From NCBI GenBank assembly GCA_902615835.1, contig CACMQL010000019.1:1-32189 (forward strand): 32,189 nucleotides of DNA. Direction: 5' to 3'. A model generated the notes under the pieces. That model did not search any database and had not been told where the DNA came from. It saw only the letters and a list, made by a program, of their open reading frames with translations. Shown here in pieces: positions 8,112-16,713 of this stretch; the first letter of the stretch is position 1; every line of letters begins with the position of its first letter. The stretch comes from an uncultured Verrucomicrobiota bacterium. GTDB lineage: Bacteria; Verrucomicrobiota; Verrucomicrobiia; Opitutales; Seribacteraceae. The position numbers and the translations under genes were made by a program.

Positions 8112-8251
8112 TTAGCTATGCGGTGCATAATCCAGATCGATCCCATTGGTGTCCGAGACCAACACCTCGATGTATTTAAGTTCCGGTGATCTTTCTATTG
8201 TTCCAGTATTAATGGGATTCCTATTAGTAAAGAAAGTCTAACTTTTTGCAT
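8112..8251 (-). pseudogene. Frameshifted remnant of a small secreted-protein gene
   Basis: On the minus strand, a good ribosome-binding site (AGGAGG, 9 nt spacing) precedes ATG 8251. The first codons read MQKVRLSLLIGIPLILEQ and then stop; this looks like a signal peptide. In another frame, open from just after the ATG to TAA at 8112-8114, the peptide reads NTGTIERSPELKYIEVLVSD and then TNGIDLDYAPHS. That composition looks like real coding sequence. Simplest reading: a gene reduced to its start and end by deletion plus frameshift. I do not recognise the parent protein. A short leader peptide, or chance, remains possible. Confidence 0.35.
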
Positions 8252-8383
8252 GTCGTTCTTCCTCCTATGCCGGATTGGTGTCCTGTTACACTGATTGTTT
8301 CCTACTCATTATCAAGTGCCCACCAGTTCAAATCTTATGGATCAGGAGTGATCGTGACCAGTATTGCAATTTTCATTTAATCC

Positions 8384-9241
8384 CTACTTCCGTAGTTTAA
8401 GTGTGGCAGTCACCGGATAATGATCGGACGGATATCTCCCCCCGAACTCTGAACGATCAATGTTTGCCGATAGGACACGAAAATTTCTCGTGCACAAAAC
8501 CCAGTCAATTCGATTACCGGAGGTTCTTCCATTCCAACCGCTCAAGGTACTCTCTTCTGTGGTATGTTTGGCATGTATGACTCTGAAAGTATCGACTATT
8601 CTCCCCCCTACTAATCTTAAATGAGGGTCACTTCCTTCTTTAGCATTAAAATCACCGGTTAGAATCACCCGGGCATCTTCGTGCAAATCTTGAATCCTTT
8701 TTTTTAAAAGAAGAGCCGCCTTCTTTCTCGATTCTCTCCCCTTATGATCAAAATGAGTGTTGATGAAAAAGATCTCCTGTTTGTCATTCATTTTATCCCT
8801 TAACAAAGTCCAGTTGGCGATCCTAGGCAGGGAGGAATCCCAGCTTTTACTTTCAACGATTTCGGGTGTTTCAGACAACCAGAAAGTTTTTCCCTCCAGC
8901 ATTTCATATCGATCCTTGCGATACATGATGGCACATTGCTCTCCTTGTTCCATACGACGACTTCTCCCGTAATAAGCATAATCGGAAAGCCTTTCTTTCA
9001 AGTATTCCTCCTGAACCTCCCAAACCTCCTGTAAACCCAAAAGATCGGGTTCGAAATTCTCAATGGTTTTAAGCACCAATTCTTTTCTCTTGTCCCAGTG
9101 ATTCTCTCCATCATTGGCCACGCCTAGCCGGATATTGAAACTCATTACCCTTAAATCCGACTCCCTGGAAAATACCGAGCCAAAGAAAATTAATAGAAAT
9201 ATTAAAAGACAGGATAATTTTCGGTTTGGATGAATGGGCAT
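8384..9241 (-). CDS. Secreted endonuclease/exonuclease/phosphatase (EEP) family protein
   Basis: A 285-residue protein of the EEP fold (the DNase I, AP endonuclease and sphingomyelinase/inositol-phosphatase superfamily). A hydrophobic signal peptide (residues about 8-24, LSCLLIFLLIFFGSVFS) directs it out of the cytoplasm. Core motifs are in order: VMSFNIRLG (about 32), LLGLQEVWE (about 67, metal-binding Glu), INTHFDH (about 160, catalytic-type His), LTGDFNA (about 193, Asp/Asn) and SDHYPV near the end (Asp-His). All are intact, so it should be an active Mg-dependent phosphodiesterase or phosphatase. The substrate cannot be told; nucleic acid scavenging and sugar- or lipid-phosphate cleavage both fit. 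It is divergent from the esterase gene, with about 100 nt between them. Confidence 0.88.
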   Translation of the reverse strand: MPIHPNRKLSCLLIFLLIFFGSVFSRESDLRVMSFNIRLGVANDGENHWDKRKELVLKTIENFEPDLLGLQEVWEVQEEYLKERLSDYAYYGRSRRMEQGEQCAIMYRKDRYEMLEGKTFWLSETPEIVESKSWDSSLPRIANWTLLRDKMNDKQEIFFINTHFDHKGRESRKKAALLLKKRIQDLHEDARVILTGDFNAKEGSDPHLRLVGGRIVDTFRVIHAKHTTEESTLSGWNGRTSGNRIDWVLCTRNFRVLSANIDRSEFGGRYPSDHYPVTATLKLRK

Positions 9242-9341
9242 AAAATTCTTTCAAACCAGTTAAACAGCCATCGTCAAGATAGAGAGTAGGAAATAAGCCA
9301 AACGATTTGACTATCTTACCGCAGAAGACTTTCTTAAATTC

Positions 9342-10526
9342 ATGTTTCAATCCAAACAGTTACTTCTTCTCCCTAGACTGGGAACAATAAGTACTCTATT
9401 GACTCTCTGTGTTTGGTTGAATGCAGAAAATAATCATACCCAATGGAACTGGCACGGAGCATTCCCCTGGGTTTACAGTGACGAGGATCAAGGCTGGCAC
9501 TACTGGCATGCAGGAAATGACGGAAAATTTTACCGTTGGAAAGATACAAACCAGACTTGGTATCTCTATGATCAAGACTTAGACAAATGGACTGCTGTAT
9601 CTGTGATTGGGACTTCCATTGAAGACTCCAAGAGCGACTCAATCGATAAATCTGGATATGAAAATTGGTGGGATTATTACAACAAATCGGATGATTCATC
9701 TAAAGACAAGTCCTCCAATTCATCTAAAGATTCTGAAAGTCTCAGTTTACAGCACGATGGGCTTACCCGGGAATATTTACTTTATGTTCCCAGTTCCTAC
9801 GATGGTGGTTCAGGGGTCCCCCTCCTGTTTAACTTTCATGGTTACGGCGGTACCAGCAGTGGTCATCTTGCAACTGCGGATATGCGTGTGCTTGCCGACC
9901 AGGAAAATTTTCTTCTCTGTTATCCTCAGGGCTCCTCCGACAGTACAGGATCCGGTCATTGGAATACCTCCCTGCCCGGTGGAGACAACAAAAGCAGTGC
10001 TGATGATACCGGTTTTGTAAGTGCCATGATCACATCCATTTCCACTAATTACAAAGTAAATACCAACCGAATCTACGCCTGTGGCTATTCAAACGGCGGC
10101 ATGATGTCCTATTTTCTAGGCGGATTGATGAGCGACCAGATCGCTGCCATCGGATCCGTTTCCGGTACGATGCTAGACGGTAATCCTGATCCCACCAACC
10201 CCGTCCCTATGATCAATCTTCACGGCACTGCCGATTATGTGCTAGCCTACTCAGGTGGGGATGGGAGTACATCCACCACCGATACTCTCACCTCCTGGGC
10301 CGCTTGGAATGGAGCAAGTACTACACCCGTGGTCACTACCATGAATTCCGGCAATCTTAGCGTGGAAAAATCCGTCTACTCCGATAATAACGGCACTTCC
10401 TGGGTCGAACATTACAAAGTGATTAATGGCGGACATGTCTGGTTCAATCTTGATCTAAATGGTTCGGATACCAACCAGTTACTTTGGGACTTTTTTAAGC
10501 GGCACGATCTCAACGGCCCGCTTTAA
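9342..10526 (+). CDS. Secreted esterase, PHB depolymerase/feruloyl esterase (LpqC-like) family, with Trp/Tyr-rich N-terminal module
   Basis: A 394-residue alpha/beta hydrolase. After a signal peptide (about 1-28), residues 35-85 form a Trp/Tyr-rich module (FPWVYSDEDQGWHYWHAGND, then KFYRWKD and TWYLYDQDLDKW) like modules seen on many PVC exported proteins. A Ser/Lys/Asp-rich linker (about 92-131) follows. The catalytic domain starts near 135: oxyanion region FNFHGYGG (163-170), nucleophile S250 in GYSNGG, acid D298 in HGTADYV and H365 in NGGHVW. Esterase_PHB enzymes hydrolyse polyhydroxybutyrate or carbohydrate-linked ferulate/acetate esters; with sulfatases nearby, de-esterification of a polysaccharide is a plausible role, but this is inference. 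A TTGACT hexamer at 9307-9312 could be a -35 box. Confidence 0.85.
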   Translation: MFQSKQLLLLPRLGTISTLLTLCVWLNAENNHTQWNWHGAFPWVYSDEDQGWHYWHAGNDGKFYRWKDTNQTWYLYDQDLDKWTAVSVIGTSIEDSKSDSIDKSGYENWWDYYNKSDDSSKDKSSNSSKDSESLSLQHDGLTREYLLYVPSSYDGGSGVPLLFNFHGYGGTSSGHLATADMRVLADQENFLLCYPQGSSDSTGSGHWNTSLPGGDNKSSADDTGFVSAMITSISTNYKVNTNRIYACGYSNGGMMSYFLGGLMSDQIAAIGSVSGTMLDGNPDPTNPVPMINLHGTADYVLAYSGGDGSTSTTDTLTSWAAWNGASTTPVVTTMNSGNLSVEKSVYSDNNGTSWVEHYKVINGGHVWFNLDLNGSDTNQLLWDFFKRHDLNGPL

Positions 10527-10548
10527 AATAATTTTTGACTGCAGCTCT

Positions 10549-11712
10549 TTACTTAGCCGGATTTTTAAACCAAACGACATTATGGCTACGCTGGCCGGCC
10601 ACCAAGATATCTTTGTGCCCGTCACCATCCAGGTCGGAGATCATGGTATCGTAGGCCATTTGATCGCGACTTAGAATATGGCGGGTGAAATTTCCCTTGC
10701 CATCATTTTCGTACCAGACTGCCAGCTTGGATTCATATCCAACGGTACTCATATCCATATCGCCATCTCCATCAATATCTCCAAAATCGGTCGAGTGCGT
10801 GGAATCAATGGTATCATCAATCATATGCTGTTTCCAGTCGGGAGCCTCAAACCATAATACCCCCACGCCGTGGCCACGGGTTGCTAGGATGTCGATCTTA
10901 CCATCCCCATTCACATCCGCAGGGGCAGCATGCGTAGCTCCAAATTGTTCTCCGGCTCCTGGAAGCAATTCCTTTCGCCAGGGCTTGGTAATATCCGCCT
11001 GAGAATAATAAACGGCGAAATAATTTCCGTTTTCAAAGGGCTTACCCTTGGCCCCCATGGCAAAGTCAATTCGCCCGTCTTCGTTAACATCCCCAAAGTC
11101 GAAGTAATGACTGCCTCCCTGAGCCGTCCCTTTGGCGAGGGGAATGATCGTCCACTCCATAGGTTTCTTTTTTCTAAGCTTGGGCTTAAGCCAACAAACC
11201 GATCGGGAATAAGGTCCCTTGTCATCGCTAAAATCATTGGTGATCAAATCATTCTTACCATCCTGGTTGATATCGAAGGAACGAAGGCAATGAACTCCAA
11301 AGATCTCATCGGTTATCAGATGCATTTCCCAAGTAGTGTTGGTTGGATTTTGATCGGGGCATTCAAGCCAGAACACTTCCCGAACATAAGAACCCACAAA
11401 GTCAAGATCCCCATCCCCATCAACATCATGAAGGACACAATGAATACAGCGTGGTTTCATCTTGGCATATTTGGGCGTGGCTTCGGCAAATACGAAGGGC
11501 TGGTCATATTCAGGACCAAAATACATAAAGAATTTTCCTTCTGCCGAGAAGAGAATTTCCTGTTTCTCATCCCCGTCATAATCATGGGCAGTCGCCGAAT
11601 TTACATGGGATCCGGAATAAATCTCCTGACTTGACCAACCCGCATCCTTCCCGAATCCATTCAAAATCAGACAACATAGGCCAATGGAAAAGACAATTGT
11701 TGTCATGGCCAT
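10549..11712 (-). CDS. FG-GAP/VCBS repeat protein (beta-propeller, calcium loops)
   Basis: An exported protein of about 387 residues built of Asp-rich FG-GAP/VCBS repeats. At least seven calcium-loop motifs are visible: DYDGDEKQEI, DVDGDGDLDF, DINQDGKNDL, DVNEDGRIDF, DVNGDGKIDI, DIDGDGDMDM and DLDGDGHKDI. The pattern predicts a seven-bladed propeller. The N-terminus (MAMTTIVFSIGLCCLILNGF) is a signal peptide. I start it at ATG 11712; a GTG at 11739 would overlap the upstream sulfatase gene, and ATG 11706 is equally possible. It is the last gene of the large minus-strand block and converges with the esterase gene 22 nt away. Similar proteins bind carbohydrate or act as adhesins or enzyme partners; no catalytic function can be assigned. 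Confidence 0.85.
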   Translation of the reverse strand: MAMTTIVFSIGLCCLILNGFGKDAGWSSQEIYSGSHVNSATAHDYDGDEKQEILFSAEGKFFMYFGPEYDQPFVFAEATPKYAKMKPRCIHCVLHDVDGDGDLDFVGSYVREVFWLECPDQNPTNTTWEMHLITDEIFGVHCLRSFDINQDGKNDLITNDFSDDKGPYSRSVCWLKPKLRKKKPMEWTIIPLAKGTAQGGSHYFDFGDVNEDGRIDFAMGAKGKPFENGNYFAVYYSQADITKPWRKELLPGAGEQFGATHAAPADVNGDGKIDILATRGHGVGVLWFEAPDWKQHMIDDTIDSTHSTDFGDIDGDGDMDMSTVGYESKLAVWYENDGKGNFTRHILSRDQMAYDTMISDLDGDGHKDILVAGQRSHNVVWFKNPAK

Positions 11713-11720
11713 TTTAAAGG

Positions 11721-13286
11721 TTACTTCTTTCCGGACCACAGGTCTGTGGTGGGATCGTAATTTGGATTGGGCTTCATCATCTGGGCACCCACCCGGTTAC
11801 GCCAACGATGAAGTTTGCGGAGCAGCTTATTGGCTTTCTCAACCTCGATCTTGGCGAGGTCTTTTTGCTCTCCAATATCCTGGACGAGGTTAAACACTTG
11901 AACGGTTCCATTTTCAAAATATTCAAGCAGTTTGTAATCCCCATCCCGAATCGCACCTCCCGGACTTTGCATCCCATGGTTACTGTAATGTGGAAAATGC
12001 CAATAAATTGGCCCACGATCCATTTTCTTACCTTTAACTAAACGAGTTATGCTCTTGCCATCAATCTTCTTGGAATCGTATGGCAAACCAAGCATTTCCA
12101 GAATGGTGGGGTAAAAATCAGTGCTGATCACCGGTTCATCGCAGACGATATTCTCCCTTCCCTGATGGGGCCATTTCACAATCATGGGAACCCGAATCCC
12201 ACCTTCATATAACCAGCCTTTAGCTCCACGCAAGGGAAGATTGGAACTCGAAGTCGCGGTATCCAATAGTTTTTGAGGAACCACCCGGGCCGGGGTTCCA
12301 TTCATCACCGACATACCCCCATTGTCAGACATAAAGAATACAATGGTGTTTCCCACCAAGCCATGCTCCTTTAACTTAGCCATCAAGGTACCCAGGCTCT
12401 GATCCACCGCTTCCACCATTCCAGCGAACTGGACATTATCCTGCTTCTGTTTCACCTTAACCAAATCATTGGAGTAGGATTTATAACTGTTGGCATAAAG
12501 GGGGCGTTTGATCAGTTCGTCCAATTCGTCCCGGGTGGGAAATGTTTGGCTGTCCGGGTTGCCTTCGAGAATATAATCGGGTCCGGGTTGGGGTTTCATT
12601 CTTGCCAATTTCTTTTTGTACTTTTCCACGAGGTCCGGACGACCATGAATGGGATCGTGGACCGAGAAGTGGGACATGAAGAGAAGGAATGGCTTGTCCT
12701 TGTTGTCATCGATGTAGTTGGCCGCCAATTCCGCCAGACGATCGGTGACATACTCGCCTCCATCCAGACCGGGAATTTTCTTGGGGTTGTAGAATCCCCT
12801 CCGGCCCAGGTTGGAATTCACGGAATGGGGAACATGAAGATCAAAGCCATGTTCGGTTGGACTGGTGTCCCTGCCCAAGTGCCACTTACCAAACAGTGCG
12901 GTGGCGTAACCTTCCTTCTTCAAGACCTCAGCCAGGGTGTTCTCCTTGGGATCCAGAGCCATGGCTTTGTCCGGGTTTAATAATATCTGGTATGGTCGAT
13001 CGGATCGACCATTGAGCCACTCAGTTAAGTTCATAGTGGCAGGATACTTCCCAGTGAGAATGCTAGCCCGGGTGGGGGAACAAACATGACAGGCAGCATA
13101 CCCGGAGGTAAACTTCACCCCCTCCTTGGCCAATTGGTCAATATGAGGCGTTTCATAAAAAGAGGATCCGTAACAAGCCACATCAGACCAGCCTAGGTCA
13201 TCGACGAGAAAGAAAACAACATTTGGCTTCCCAGCCGAAATCTGAGAAAATCCAAAAACAAGAAGGATAAAATGCAAACGGTTCAT
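11721..13286 (-). CDS. S1-family sulfatase (arylsulfatase A-like), secreted
   Basis: A 521-residue formylglycine-type sulfatase that should cleave sulfate esters from glycans in the periplasm or outside. A signal peptide (1-18) is followed by PNVVFFLVDDLGWSD with the metal-binding D29 and D30. The maturation site is CSPTR, with C69 to be oxidised to formylglycine and R73 conserved. GKWHLG (about 136-141) and MSDNGG (about 324) supply further active-site residues. Its ATG at 13286 overlaps the stop of the preceding sulfatase (ATGA), so the two are translated together. No anSME or FGE gene needed for C69 oxidation is in this window. Substrate unknown. Confidence 0.93.
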   Translation of the reverse strand: MNRLHFILLVFGFSQISAGKPNVVFFLVDDLGWSDVACYGSSFYETPHIDQLAKEGVKFTSGYAACHVCSPTRASILTGKYPATMNLTEWLNGRSDRPYQILLNPDKAMALDPKENTLAEVLKKEGYATALFGKWHLGRDTSPTEHGFDLHVPHSVNSNLGRRGFYNPKKIPGLDGGEYVTDRLAELAANYIDDNKDKPFLLFMSHFSVHDPIHGRPDLVEKYKKKLARMKPQPGPDYILEGNPDSQTFPTRDELDELIKRPLYANSYKSYSNDLVKVKQKQDNVQFAGMVEAVDQSLGTLMAKLKEHGLVGNTIVFFMSDNGGMSVMNGTPARVVPQKLLDTATSSSNLPLRGAKGWLYEGGIRVPMIVKWPHQGRENIVCDEPVISTDFYPTILEMLGLPYDSKKIDGKSITRLVKGKKMDRGPIYWHFPHYSNHGMQSPGGAIRDGDYKLLEYFENGTVQVFNLVQDIGEQKDLAKIEVEKANKLLRKLHRWRNRVGAQMMKPNPNYDPTTDLWSGKK

Positions 13287-15127
13287 TTGGCATCTCCTTT
13301 GCGGTTAACATAAGCATAATAAGCACTTAGCATGATTCCATCTCTCCCCTTAAACCAGGTATGGAGAGCGGTTGGGCCTTTCTTCAGGTTCATGGTGAAG
13401 ATTACACCCTTGTCCTTGGGTGTGACCCGTTTGGTTAAACCTTCGAACTGGTAGGACTTCTTTTCAGAAATATTCAAGTGGTTATGTCCGCTGACGAATA
13501 ACATTGCCTGAGTGATGGGCAAGGCCGTGCCACTGCCATCAGGTAAGGTTCCGCTGACTGTTCCGCCCGCTTCCTTGGGCCAGCGTCGCAGCTCAATCTC
13601 ATACTCCCCTGCCCTCGCCACATTAATGAGCCAATAGCCATTTTTCAATACTCCCCTCCGGATTTGCCCCTGCTGATCGACAAAGACATCGAGCCATTCG
13701 GTGGCTGATAATTTGCTCGGGTTCTCGTACTTGGATCCTACGATTATCCTCTGTTCCTGATTTGCCAAATCCTTCACCCCTTCCCACCAGGAGTATAATT
13801 GCCGGCGCATTTTGGCCACCACTGTGGGGTAATGATCAATTACATTTTCCTGCTGCAAGGGGTCCGATGCCAGGTCATAGAGTTCCCGATCTTCAAGCAG
13901 GCGCCAGCGTTTCCAGAGCACCGCAGCCTGATCGGCCCGCATCTGAGTCTGAGAATGAGGCGACGGGTAATTGGAAAACCCAGGCATGCGACTGTAGTTA
14001 ATGATTAGAATACGATTCTGGGGAACCTGTTCTTTCCCTTGAAGGACAGTGGCCAGACTGATGCCGTCAAACTTGGCATTTTTCTTAGGTTTGATTCCGC
14101 ATAAATCCAACAGGGTGGGCAACAGGTCCTGAACCTGAGTAAGGCCACTCACATCGCGGGGTTTACCAAATCCACCTTTTGGCCAGCAAATAAAACAGGG
14201 AACACGATGTCCGCCCTCCCAGATCTCGGTTTTTTTTCCCCGCATACCGGCATTGAAATACTGGGGCCCGAGTAGACTTCCATTGTCGGTCTTGAAGATT
14301 AAAATCGTATCTTCGGCCAGGTTCTCGTCTTCCAAAAATTTCATGAGCTTGCCCATATTCCAGTCGATATTGCGGATCATCCCCAAATAGAGAGCGAGGC
14401 GTTTTTTGAGACTATTATCCAAGTGATCGAATCTGGTCTGAGCAAGCAGCTCGGCAATCTCCTCTCGGTCCTCTTCCTTTGGCCAGAAGGGACCGTGTGG
14501 GGTGTTAGTGGCAAGATAACACATGAACGGCTTATTCCTTTTCGCAGACTGCGACATAAATCGCTTCGCCTCATTAAAGAAAACGTCCGCACAATAGCCT
14601 TTGAACCGCTTTTCCTTCCCGTTTTGAATATAAACATCGTCAAAATAATCATTACCCCAATAGGCGGGAACGGAGGGAATCGATGATGAAGGATACCAGA
14701 CACTTTCCTGAAAACCCCGGTCCTGTGGCCTGAAGGGATAATTGGCTCCGAGGTGCCATTTTCCAAACACTCCCGTAGAATACCCCGCTTCCCCGAAAAA
14801 ATCGGCAATGGTGGAAACTTCGGGTCGAAGGAGGGCCCGACCGCTGCTGACATTAACCGCACCGTTTCGAGCAGCATCCAAACCGGTGAGAAGTTGACCA
14901 CGGGTGGGAGTACACATGGGTGCCACATGATAATCGGACAGACGAATGCTCTGCTGATAAAGACGGTCGAGATTTGGGGTCTGCAGGACCGGATTGCCAT
15001 GAGCGGAGATTTCGGGATATCCCTGATCGTCAGTCATAATGATTAAGACATTGGGACGGGCAACGACCGACAAGCAAAGACAAGCAAGAACACCTATTAA
15101 AAAAGAATTTCGCACTTGGTTGTTCAT
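13283..15127 (-). CDS. S1-family sulfatase with C-terminal beta-rich extension
   Basis: A sulfatase of 614 residues from ATG 15127 (MNNQVRNSFLIGVLACLCL is a signal peptide; a TTG start at 15169 is less likely). Active-site features: PNVLIIMTDDQGYPE with the double Asp, CTPTR with formylglycine precursor C72, GKWHLGANY and KTDNGSLLG with late Asp/Asn metal ligands, then EIWEGGHRVP. The catalytic domain ends near residue 460. About 150 further residues include ELRRWPKEAGGTVSG and an ending rich in beta strands, as seen in several PVC arylsulfatases; this part may help substrate binding. It sits 86 nt after the SGSH-like sulfatase gene and overlaps the next sulfatase by 4 nt. Confidence 0.92.
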   Translation of the reverse strand: MNNQVRNSFLIGVLACLCLSVVARPNVLIIMTDDQGYPEISAHGNPVLQTPNLDRLYQQSIRLSDYHVAPMCTPTRGQLLTGLDAARNGAVNVSSGRALLRPEVSTIADFFGEAGYSTGVFGKWHLGANYPFRPQDRGFQESVWYPSSSIPSVPAYWGNDYFDDVYIQNGKEKRFKGYCADVFFNEAKRFMSQSAKRNKPFMCYLATNTPHGPFWPKEEDREEIAELLAQTRFDHLDNSLKKRLALYLGMIRNIDWNMGKLMKFLEDENLAEDTILIFKTDNGSLLGPQYFNAGMRGKKTEIWEGGHRVPCFICWPKGGFGKPRDVSGLTQVQDLLPTLLDLCGIKPKKNAKFDGISLATVLQGKEQVPQNRILIINYSRMPGFSNYPSPHSQTQMRADQAAVLWKRWRLLEDRELYDLASDPLQQENVIDHYPTVVAKMRRQLYSWWEGVKDLANQEQRIIVGSKYENPSKLSATEWLDVFVDQQGQIRRGVLKNGYWLINVARAGEYEIELRRWPKEAGGTVSGTLPDGSGTALPITQAMLFVSGHNHLNISEKKSYQFEGLTKRVTPKDKGVIFTMNLKKGPTALHTWFKGRDGIMLSAYYAYVNRKGDAK

Positions 15128-15213
15128 GAAGTGTAATGCAGAATTCCTGAAAAATAGTAAGGTATGCAACTAAGTCTTTTGATTTCCATGCAGCTTAAAG
15201 ATGAATTTGATTC

Positions 15214-16713
15214 CTATGGACTAAAGGATGTTGGCATCGGGTCAACCTTCCAACCGGGAAATTTGGGAGCCCTGTAGAAGGGATAATAGTCCCACAAAGC
15301 CGGTTTACCGGTAAGCCTAGGATCTCCGGTCTTTTTGAGATGTTGATGGAGTCGTTTTCTAAGTTGGGAAAGAATTTCCTCAAATTCACTTTGGTCGGCA
15401 TGGTTGCGAAGTTGATACTGATCATCCGAGATCCTGTAGAGTTCCTCTGCGGGTCGCTTTCCAAAGGCAAGATTTGCGAACTTGGAATATTTGGGATCAT
15501 CCATCATTACGGTTTTAGTGGGTGAAGGATCCACTTCTCCGAAGCGAATGTGACGAACACAATGTTTTCTTTCCGGAGATCCAGCCGGCCAACGACTAGG
15601 GTCAAAATTCCTAATATAAAGATAATCCTTTGTCCGGATGGCCCGGCAGGGATATCCCTTGCCACCCTCCCGGCAACCGGCATGTCTTTCCATGGCAATA
15701 AAGGCAGATTCTCTTACTATCTTGGTCTTATTTCTAAATATATCCGCCAGTCCTTTTCCGGTCATCATTTTGGGAACCGAAATTCCGGCAGCCTGCAAAA
15801 AAGTGGGACCCAGGTCACTCAAGTTTACCAATGCTTGAGAAACCCGTCCGGGTTTTCGAATTCCTTTGGGCCAACGAATGGCAAGTGGAACATGAGTACC
15901 GGCATCGTATAAACTGGCTTTGGCTCTAGGGAATGGCATACCATGATCACTGGTTACTACCACGATGGTGTTATCCAATTGACCAAGCTTTTTGAGGGAA
16001 TCAATGGCACGGACGACCATCTTGTCGAAATGTTCAACTTCAACAAAATAATCGAGGATATCATTCCGAACGATAAAATTGTCGGGAAAGATTCCGGGAA
16101 CAATCACATTGGACGCGTCCTTTCCAGTACGTTCTCCTGCTCCCCGTTCATATGCTCGGTGAGGTTCACTCGTTCCCAGCCAGAAGCAAAAGGGTTGCCC
16201 CTTTTTTACCTGTGCGAGAAAATCATCAAAGTTTGCGGCGTAGTCCGTATTCCTGATCCATTTGAATGGCGGCTTTAGTTTTCTATTATCAAACTCCATA
16301 CCGGCGGGATTGGTATCACGCCCGCCCGCAGAGAGACGCCCGGGGCTCCACGCTTTTCCGGTAAAACCTACCGAATACCCAGCCTGGGCCAAGGCCTCCG
16401 GGTAGGTGATGAACTTCTTTGGAAGTGTGCTCCAAAGGTTACCCGCTTCTTCCAATCGCCAGATCGGCTGGCCGGTAAGGATGGCACTGCGGGACGGGCC
16501 ACAGGTAGGCGCGTCGCAAAATGCTTGGGTAAAACGGATTCCCTCCCTCGCAACCCGGTCAAATGCAGGGGTCTTAACTACCGGGTCTCCATTCGCTCCG
16601 GTATGGGCGTAGGACTGATCATCGGATATGCAAAAAAGGATATTGGGACGTCGATCCGCGGATAAAATCCATACCGAAAGAAATAAGAGCAAAGATCGTG
16701 AGAATGCTCTCAC
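15214..16713 (-). CDS. Sulfatase, N-sulfoglucosamine sulfohydrolase (SGSH)-like
   Basis: A 499-residue sulfatase with signal peptide (1-19). RPNILFCISDDQSYAHTG carries the paired Asp (31-32), and C71 in CGPSR is the formylglycine site. The region DNFIVRNDILDYFVEVEHFD, the motif VVTSDHGMPFPRAKASLYDAG and the following HVPLAIRWP match the SGSH/heparan N-sulfatase-like branch, which differs from the arylsulfatase A branch by having Asp-His instead of Asp-Asn. GKAWSPG replaces the GKWHLG seen in its neighbours. In bacteria this branch acts on sulfated glycans other than heparan too, so the true substrate is open. Its start overlaps the PVC/ThuA stop by 4 nt (ATGA). Confidence 0.9.
   Translation of the reverse strand: MRAFSRSLLLFLSVWILSADRRPNILFCISDDQSYAHTGANGDPVVKTPAFDRVAREGIRFTQAFCDAPTCGPSRSAILTGQPIWRLEEAGNLWSTLPKKFITYPEALAQAGYSVGFTGKAWSPGRLSAGGRDTNPAGMEFDNRKLKPPFKWIRNTDYAANFDDFLAQVKKGQPFCFWLGTSEPHRAYERGAGERTGKDASNVIVPGIFPDNFIVRNDILDYFVEVEHFDKMVVRAIDSLKKLGQLDNTIVVVTSDHGMPFPRAKASLYDAGTHVPLAIRWPKGIRKPGRVSQALVNLSDLGPTFLQAAGISVPKMMTGKGLADIFRNKTKIVRESAFIAMERHAGCREGGKGYPCRAIRTKDYLYIRNFDPSRWPAGSPERKHCVRHIRFGEVDPSPTKTVMMDDPKYSKFANLAFGKRPAEELYRISDDQYQLRNHADQSEFEEILSQLRKRLHQHLKKTGDPRLTGKPALWDYYPFYRAPKFPGWKVDPMPTSFSP

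Noticed and set aside
8024-8188. Plus-strand frame of 54 codons in the rhodopsin upstream gap
   Set aside because: No ribosome-binding site, and it overlaps the better-supported remnant on the minus strand.
10527-10548. Possible bidirectional terminator between the esterase and FG-GAP genes
   Set aside because: The 22-base gap has no usable hairpin.
10930-11634. Plus-strand open frame of 234 codons
   Set aside because: Antisense shadow of the FG-GAP protein gene, whose repeat motifs are unmistakable.
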